A stretch of 64,000 nt of DNA from Ktedonosporobacter rubrisoli (lineage in GTDB: Bacteria > Chloroflexota > Ktedonobacteria > Ktedonobacterales > Ktedonobacteraceae). Location of the stretch: contig NZ_CP035758.1 in the NCBI RefSeq assembly GCF_004208415.1, forward strand, positions 7,626,001-7,690,000. The letters run 5' to 3'. Of this stretch, positions 59,284 to 64,000 are shown one piece after another (position 1 is the stretch's first letter; each line of letters begins with the position of its first letter). The notes under the pieces are model-generated. The model ran no database searches. It had not been told where the DNA came from and saw only the letters and a program-made list of their open reading frames with translations. The position numbers and the translations under genes were made by a program.

Positions 59284-60477
59284 ATGCAGATGCAGTCAGG
59301 AGATCAATCGCCAGAAACAGCCTCTCTTTTGCGCAGGAATCGCGATCTCGCGATCCTCTATGATATCGCTGGCTACCTTAATCATAAAGTTGATGTCCAT
59401 GAAGCTTTGCAAGATGTCCTGGTGCGTGTAACGGAGCTGCTTGGCTTGCAGACCGGGTGGGTTTGGTTAATCGATGAGCAAAACGTACCCTATCTGGCCG
59501 CAGCCCAGGCCTTGCCGCCGTATCTGGCCGATCATCCAGAGCGCATGAAGGGCTTTTGCCTCTGCCTTGATACTTTTCTCAATGGCGATCTGGGGGACGC
59601 CTCCAATGTTGACGTCGTGCGCTGCAGTCGCCTCAAAAACGCTGAAAGGGATAGCGATCCCACAGCTCTTGGACTGCGCTTTCACGCCAGTGTGCCGATT
59701 TATGCCGGCAATACGCCTCTTGGTGTGCTGAACGTGGCAAGTAATGGCTGGCGTCAGTTGTTACCAGAAGAGCTTCAGCTTCTGCACATCATCAGCGATC
59801 AGATTGGCCTGGCGATCCAACGCGCGCGCCTTTCTGCGGAACATACGAAGACCGCAGCGCGTATTGCCACAATTGAGGAGCGCAACAGGCTGGCCCGCGA
59901 GATTCATGATACCCTGGCCCAGGGGCTTGCCGCGATTGCCTTGCAACTAGAGACTGCCGATGCGCTGGCCGAGAGCCGACCGCAGCGTGCCCAGGAAGCT
60001 ATTCAGCGCGCCCTGAATCTGGCCCGCAACAACCTGGAAGAGGCGCGCCGCTCAGTTATGGATCTGCGGTCGGCTCCGTTGCAGGATCATACCCTGCCCG
60101 AAGCGTTAGAGCAGCTCCTCGCCAATGAGACCATGCTGAAGGTGCAGTATAATTGTGAGCCGACAACCGATTTTCCCGCGCTGCCCGCTCGTGTAGAGGC
60201 CAGCCTCTATCGTATTGTGCAAGAAGTACTGACGAATGCGCGCAAGCATGCCCAGGCAGAGCATGTGGAAGTCTCGCTGATTGCTGATGATCATCAAGTC
60301 GTGCTCAGGGTGCAAGATGATGGCCAGGGCTTCGACCCCGACCGCGTGAAGGAGAGGGGAGAAGGGCATTTTGGCCTGACCGGCATGATTGAACGGGTGA
60401 AACTGCTTGGCGGTAATATCTGTATTCAGAGCGAGCCTGGTTCAGGTACATATGTTTATGTCTCCGTTCCGTACTAG
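59284..60477 (+). CDS. GAF-domain sensor histidine kinase (NarL-partner type)
   Basis: 397 residues. The GAF domain (about 35-180) holds a C-x-C pair (FCLCLDTF) and a third cysteine in VVRCSRLKN, which could bind an iron-sulfur cluster or sense redox state. The HisKA_3 domain has ERNRLAREIHDTLAQGLAAI (His208), and the HATPase domain has EVLTNARKHAQAEHVEVSLI and LRVQDDGQGFDPD. It has no membrane segment, so it is a cytosolic sensor. The response regulator gene follows 23 bases downstream. Confidence 0.9.
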   Translation: MQMQSGDQSPETASLLRRNRDLAILYDIAGYLNHKVDVHEALQDVLVRVTELLGLQTGWVWLIDEQNVPYLAAAQALPPYLADHPERMKGFCLCLDTFLNGDLGDASNVDVVRCSRLKNAERDSDPTALGLRFHASVPIYAGNTPLGVLNVASNGWRQLLPEELQLLHIISDQIGLAIQRARLSAEHTKTAARIATIEERNRLAREIHDTLAQGLAAIALQLETADALAESRPQRAQEAIQRALNLARNNLEEARRSVMDLRSAPLQDHTLPEALEQLLANETMLKVQYNCEPTTDFPALPARVEASLYRIVQEVLTNARKHAQAEHVEVSLIADDHQVVLRVQDDGQGFDPDRVKERGEGHFGLTGMIERVKLLGGNICIQSEPGSGTYVYVSVPY

Positions 60478-60500
60478 ATCAAGGAAAGGCTAACAGGGTT

Positions 60501-61169
60501 ATGGTTCGCATTGTGCTCGCCGATGATCATCCAATTGTGCGCGAAGGATTGCGCGCGGTACTAGAAACACAGCCTGATTTCGAGGTAGTTGCTGAGTGTG
60601 GAAACGGCAATGAGGTCGTACAGGCATCGGCAAAGTTGCAGCCAGATATGATTTTGCTCGACCTTGAAATGCCTATTATGGATGGCGTAGAGACGATTCG
60701 CCATTTGCGTAAACTTCAAGTGGTCCCACGCGTCATCGTCTTTACAGCCTTTGATAACGATGAACGTATTATCCATGCTATCCAGGCCGGAGCCGATGGC
60801 TATCTGCTTAAGGGCGCTCCCCGCGATGAGATCTTTAACGCCATTCGGGTGACGCTCAAAGGCGGCTCGCTCCTGCAACCGGCAATCGCTTCAAAGCTCC
60901 TGCGCCACGTTGGGGCACAATCCTATAAAGGGAATTTCGCTGACACTGAGCACTTACCTCCACTGGAAGAACTTACCGAGCGCGAGCTTGAAGTTCTGCA
61001 CCTTCTGGCTCAAGGTATGCCCAACAAAGAGATTGCATCTCATCTTGTTATTAGCGAGCGCACTGCCAAGTTTCATGTGAGCTCGATTATGAGCAAACTA
61101 GGAGCCACGAATCGTACTGAAGCCGTCTCTCTAGCCGCTCAGCGTGGCTTGATCACATTGCGCTCCTGA
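60501..61169 (+). CDS. NarL/LuxR-family response regulator
   Basis: 222 residues. Receiver: IVLADDHPIVREGLRAVLET, phospho-acceptor in ILLDLEMPIMDGVE, then VFTAFDNDERI and GADGYLLKGAPRDE. Output: LTERELEVLHLLAQGMPNKE, IASHLVISERTAKFHVSSIM. It is the natural partner of the kinase at 59284, with which it forms an operon. The promoter targets are unknown. Confidence 0.92.
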   Translation: MVRIVLADDHPIVREGLRAVLETQPDFEVVAECGNGNEVVQASAKLQPDMILLDLEMPIMDGVETIRHLRKLQVVPRVIVFTAFDNDERIIHAIQAGADGYLLKGAPRDEIFNAIRVTLKGGSLLQPAIASKLLRHVGAQSYKGNFADTEHLPPLEELTERELEVLHLLAQGMPNKEIASHLVISERTAKFHVSSIMSKLGATNRTEAVSLAAQRGLITLRS

Positions 61170-61240
61170 CCCAATAATGATCTTTTTTGCCGCCTGCTGT
61201 ATTGTTGTTCCAGGCAGCGGAAGCCCGCGCTTATCTTCCT

Positions 61241-61280
61241 AAGCCAGCTTGCCCTTTTTCTGTCAAGCGCAAGCTGGCTT
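61241..61280 (+). terminator. Long hairpin after the response regulator gene
   Basis: AAGCCAGCTTGC and GCAAGCTGGCTT are exact 12-base arms around a 16-base loop containing CTTTTTC. It lies 72 bases after the stop codon. There is no T-run directly after the right arm, so termination is plausible but not sure. Confidence 0.45.
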
Positions 61281-61532
61281 CATTCTAGAGAGAAAGCCCC
61301 GGCTCCGCTGATAGCGCTTATTATGCTCTCCTTTTTGCTCTATTACCTCTAACTTGTCAATTTGCCATGCTGGCCTGACTGCTCGGCTCCGACAGTGTTC
61401 CGGACCTCGGTGCCGAATAAGGGAGCAGCTCATTACTTTTGTGGTCTTTCCCACATCAAAGGCAATTGTATGGTATATTGCCATGTTGATGACCCAAATG
61501 GGTAATACTGAAAAAATCTTTTAGTAGTGGCG

Positions 61533-61621
61533 TGATAGGGAATGAACGTCATAGAGACGCAAAAGCTCGCAGAATAGCCCTACCGTAAGACTTTTGGGCT
61601 AGCACCCGTGCTAAGCGAGGC
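61533..61621 (+). ncRNA. Candidate three-way-junction RNA
   Basis: GCTCGC (61565-61570) pairs with GCGAG (61615-61619) to close a junction with two inner hairpins: TAGCCC/GGGCTA (61575-61580 with 61596-61601) and GCAC/GTGC (61602-61611). A small ATGA/TCAT hairpin lies before it, followed by GAGACGCAAAAG, which faintly recalls the GACGCAAAG core of c-di-GMP riboswitches. The rest of that riboswitch consensus is not met. I take it as an unknown structured RNA. Confidence 0.35.
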
Positions 61622-61648
61622 TTAAAGAGATAGACTGGTATAAGATAG

Positions 61649-61753
61649 CATATGTATCAAAGAATACATATGTACTGATTGATAAAGAGATCTAGAGTAT
61701 GTGAGAGTTCGCTTTCACATATTAGTGCTATGTGGGAGTCTATCCTCACATAT
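61649..61753. promoter_or_regulatory. Three stacked inverted repeats
   Basis: CATATGTAT/ATACATATG (61649-61672, exact), TATGTGAGA/TTTCACATA (61698-61721, one mismatch) and TATGTGGGA with a second TCACATA arm (61729 to about 61753, imperfect). The second and third share the TATGTG...CACATA theme. They lie within 140 bases upstream of the start at 61787 and look like regulator sites or leader hairpins. Confidence 0.5.
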
Positions 61754-61786
61754 TTGTAGTGAAGAGTGTTTTACAGGATAAGAACA

Positions 61787-62116
61787 ATGGCTTCTCCTCG
61801 TATCACAGCAGCTATCATAGTGCTTTTATTAATAGGAATTTTTTCATTGGGCGGAATTGTCGGAGTGAGCTGGCTAGGGCCGCGGCTGGTGCATGGAAGC
61901 AATGTAGAGCACGAGGATGGCACAATCATAGGGATAGGGCCCGGCAAGAATTTTGTACTCAAGAATACTGGGGGGCAGAAATTGCATTTCGAGTGTAGCG
62001 ACCAATGCCGGGCTTCTCTAGGTCATCTACAGCGCCATCTCAGCGAAAAGGCGCACACAGATGTGTATTATATGCGTGAAGCTGATGGCGTCCTGCTGGT
62101 AATAGATGTGGACTAG
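61787..62116 (+). CDS. Small membrane-anchored protein of unknown function
   Basis: 109 residues from MASPRITAA; AGGAT lies about eight bases upstream, and the longer frame adds seven residues. One N-terminal membrane helix (about 7-28) is followed by a small beta-rich domain of about 80 residues, EDGTIIGIGPGKNFVLKNTG, then FECSDQCRASLGHLQRHLSE and a final YMREADGVLLVIDVD. Two close cysteines (C-x3-C) could form a disulfide outside the cell. It stands 48 bases before the oxidoreductase gene and may be cotranscribed with it. Confidence 0.65.
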   Translation: MASPRITAAIIVLLLIGIFSLGGIVGVSWLGPRLVHGSNVEHEDGTIIGIGPGKNFVLKNTGGQKLHFECSDQCRASLGHLQRHLSEKAHTDVYYMREADGVLLVIDVD

Positions 62117-62164
62117 CCGTCTACTATCAACTGCGGGTTATCAGTTGCGATAAAAGGTGAGTAC

Positions 62165-64000
62165 GTGAATAGTAGTCAAGATAAATCTTTAGTAGTATCG
62201 ACACAACAGAAAACTGGTGCGCCTTATCTCGATAGCGCTGATATTGTCATTATTGGCAATGGTATAGCTGGACTGACGGCAGCTATGGAGGCCCGTCGTC
62301 ACGCCCCCGATAAGCGCATAGTGATTGTCACAGAGCAGATTCACCCAACAATTAACACCCCGGCGCTCAAGCAGTTTGCCATAGCCAAACTGGAGCGTGA
62401 GCAGCTTCTAGCCTACCCGGCAGGAACGGAACGGGAGCAGCGTATACATGTGGTGACCGCGCACGTCAAAGAGATTCACGCGCGCAGTAAATATGTGACC
62501 CTTGATGGAAACAGGGCCTTTGGCTATGGCTCGCTACTGCTGGCGACCGGAAGCACGCCGATGGGATTGCCGGCCGGCTTACCGGGGCGCAATTTTGATG
62601 GTGTCTTGACGCTACATCGCTTGCAGGATTATCTAGATCTGCGGCGACGGCTGAACGAGGTGAGTGAGGCGGCGGTAATCGGTGGAGGTGCTCATGCCAT
62701 CGAGACGGTTATGGGCTTGCTCTACTGGGGGATTCGCGTTCACTGGTTAATTCGTGGCGAGACCTTTATGGGGCGTATTCTCGATAAGCCGGCTTCGGAG
62801 CTGGTGCTGGAAAATGTGCGGCGAGCAGGCGCTGTTGTGCATACCCAGACCGAAGTAGTTGGCGTGGTGGGAAGAGTGGGGGTTGTGGCGGGCGTGATCA
62901 CCAATCAGCAAACGATGATTCCCTGTCAAATGGTGCTCTCCTGCACGGGAACGCGGCCGGTGGATGAGCTGGCCGAGCGTTGTAGCCTTCCATTGAAGCA
63001 TAAAAATGGTATTTTAGTCGATGATCAGCTACGCAGTAGCGTGAATGATATTTATGCCGCCGGCGATGTTGCTGCGCTGAAGAATCCCCAAACCGGGCGC
63101 TATGAGCCGCGTGCCCAGTGGTATGCGGCGGTCTCACAGGCTCGGATCGCAGGGGCCATGCTTGTGGGTCATGACGAGCTAGCCCAGCAACCCTTTGGCG
63201 TACTGTGGCATGCAACTCATCTTGGCGAACTATCTATGCTCACGGTTGGCGATCCTATGGCCCAGGGCTCCAATATTGTGACCCTTACCGATAAAAGCCA
63301 GGGTGGCTATCGACGCATGGCCATAACAGATAACCGCCTGATCGGCTATCTCTCGCTAGGTCCTGCTCAGCCCGATAGTCTGGCGATTAAGCGTATTGTT
63401 GATGAAGGGCATCCGGTGCGCGATATTACCCGGGCTCTACTCAAAGGTAATTTTGATGCTCGCCAGCATCTCTCGCAACAGCGCTCTATCGCGGCTCAGG
63501 GCATGCTTACGGCAAAGTTGCCGCAGATTGCTACAACAGGCAAGGTTGCTGCCGTAGAGAGCCCCAGTCCACAGCCCGAAAAGCTCATTGCCGAGCGCGT
63601 CGCCCGCCAGGAAAGTGGGGCAGAGCTCAGACGAGAGGCTGTTGCGCGTGCTCAGCAGGTTGCGCAGAGTAATGCACAGTCCATATTTTATGAAGAGGAG
63701 CTCAGCCCGTTTAGTGGCAATCTGCCAGCTGTTCCCGGCAAGAACACCGATGAGTTCGCTTCGCTTATGAATAGCGGCTCGCTGCTCTCCGAGAGAACCA
63801 CAGGAGAGATTAAACCGTTGACGGGCAATTTACCAGCAATCTCGACCAGGGTTACAGGCGAGATGGACACGTTTACAGGCAAACAGCCTGCTGTGCCGGA
63901 AGTGACGACCGAGGAAATCAGTCCTTTCACTGGCAATTTACCGGTAATTTCGCAAACAACTCAACCGCAGGCTCCAGTATCAGCTAAGCGTACGCAAGGG
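62165..64000 (+). CDS. FAD-dependent pyridine nucleotide-disulfide-type oxidoreductase with repeat tail (partial, runs off the end)
   Basis: 612 codons are visible from GTG 62165, after AAAGGTGAGTAC. The FAD domain begins IVIIGNGIAGLTAAMEARRH; the NAD domain begins AAVIGGGAHAIETVMGLLYW; and VNDIYAAGDVAAL closes the flavin site. The fold is that of NirB N-terminal, rubredoxin reductase and NADH oxidase proteins. No redox-active CxxC is seen. After about residue 480 comes a helical linker, then a tail with four copies of a motif: FSGNLPAV, LTGNLPAI, FTGKQPAV and FTGNLPVI. The C-terminus is outside the window. Confidence 0.85.
   Translation, partial: MNSSQDKSLVVSTQQKTGAPYLDSADIVIIGNGIAGLTAAMEARRHAPDKRIVIVTEQIHPTINTPALKQFAIAKLEREQLLAYPAGTEREQRIHVVTAHVKEIHARSKYVTLDGNRAFGYGSLLLATGSTPMGLPAGLPGRNFDGVLTLHRLQDYLDLRRRLNEVSEAAVIGGGAHAIETVMGLLYWGIRVHWLIRGETFMGRILDKPASELVLENVRRAGAVVHTQTEVVGVVGRVGVVAGVITNQQTMIPCQMVLSCTGTRPVDELAERCSLPLKHKNGILVDDQLRSSVNDIYAAGDVAALKNPQTGRYEPRAQWYAAVSQARIAGAMLVGHDELAQQPFGVLWHATHLGELSMLTVGDPMAQGSNIVTLTDKSQGGYRRMAITDNRLIGYLSLGPAQPDSLAIKRIVDEGHPVRDITRALLKGNFDARQHLSQQRSIAAQGMLTAKLPQIATTGKVAAVESPSPQPEKLIAERVARQESGAELRREAVARAQQVAQSNAQSIFYEEELSPFSGNLPAVPGKNTDEFASLMNSGSLLSERTTGEIKPLTGNLPAISTRVTGEMDTFTGKQPAVPEVTTEEISPFTGNLPVISQTTQPQAPVSAKRTQG

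Larger units (their letters stand above)
61170..61786. other. Structured intergenic region
   Basis: About 615 bases without a credible gene. It holds a long hairpin at 61241-61280, a candidate folded RNA at 61533-61621 and three inverted repeats between 61649 and 61753. The density of such features suggests layered control of the gene at 61787. Confidence 0.5.

Noticed and set aside
61263..61484. 73-residue minus-strand frame after the response regulator gene
   Set aside because: Composition is random-like and it overlaps the arm of a long hairpin; no ribosome site.
61533..61621. c-di-GMP-I (GEMM) riboswitch
   Set aside because: Only a GACGCAAAAG stretch fits; the other conserved blocks and the tetraloop/receptor pair are not recognisable, so I list it only as an unknown structured RNA.

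Overview
The window reads as a chromosomal segment of a soil-type, multicellular, Gram-positive-like bacterium, most probably a Ktedonobacter-like member of the Chloroflexota. This is an inference from gene style, not a database result. The clues are moderate GC, many one- and two-component regulators, a trypsin-like protease with a C-terminal zinc ribbon, HTH-plus-TPR proteins, a Myb-like WTPEED domain on the recombinase, tandem GNAT acetyltransferases and a FluG-like amidohydrolase. No tRNA, rRNA or CRISPR array was seen.

Layout. 1-3.6 kb: the end of an acetyltransferase, a secreted or anchored serine protease, FabI, a rhodanese and a small winged-helix-like protein. 3.9-11.9 kb: a sugar module on the minus strand (lipoprotein binding protein, two permeases, Gfo/Idh dehydrogenase, SIS isomerase, PfkB kinase) facing a DeoR regulator. 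Both promoters carry the same TTGATCA/GTGATCA operator pair. 12.2-14.8 kb: an ECF sigma factor with a zinc-finger-like C-terminal extension, coupled to an MFS exporter. 14.8-21.4 kb: a glutamine-synthetase-like enzyme, two APC permeases and a FluG-like amidohydrolase, suggesting amine or gamma-glutamyl amine use. 21.6-23.9 kb: a MarR regulator, a membrane fusion protein and a coiled-coil protein.

23.9-37.4 kb is the most interesting part. A vWA protein, a PP2C phosphatase, a kinase-like protein and a membrane coiled-coil protein form a TerY-P-like signalling unit. The kinase gene is cut in its catalytic loop by a 6.4-kb serine-recombinase element flanked by GTCAA. Rejoining the flanks restores HGDLAGVNIMV in frame. 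The recombinase reading frame itself runs across the attachment site, so its C-terminus differs between the integrated and circular forms. The element also carries three unknown minus-strand genes, an HTH/TPR regulator, an excisionase-like protein and a dense cluster of overlapping palindromes.

37.5-50.5 kb: nitroreductase, EXLDI protein, GalU, an intact IS4-family element with 7-bp target duplications, a frameshifted membrane-protein gene, an SbcD-like nuclease, M20 peptidase, DMT exporter, two acetyltransferases, the YchF ATPase and an FmdB-type zinc ribbon. 50.8-55.1 kb: parA and parB. parA is split inside its Walker A motif by a group II intron whose maturase has lost an RT catalytic aspartate (Asn instead) and HNH residues. 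parB has a frameshift at a C6 run. 55.1-61.2 kb: DinB, an HD hydrolase and two LuxR-type response regulators with two histidine kinases; one kinase is itself fused to a LuxR DNA-binding domain and the other is probably leaderless. 61.5-64 kb: a candidate structured RNA, stacked inverted repeats, a small membrane-anchored protein and an FAD-dependent oxidoreductase with a repeated GNLPAV-like tail, running off the end.
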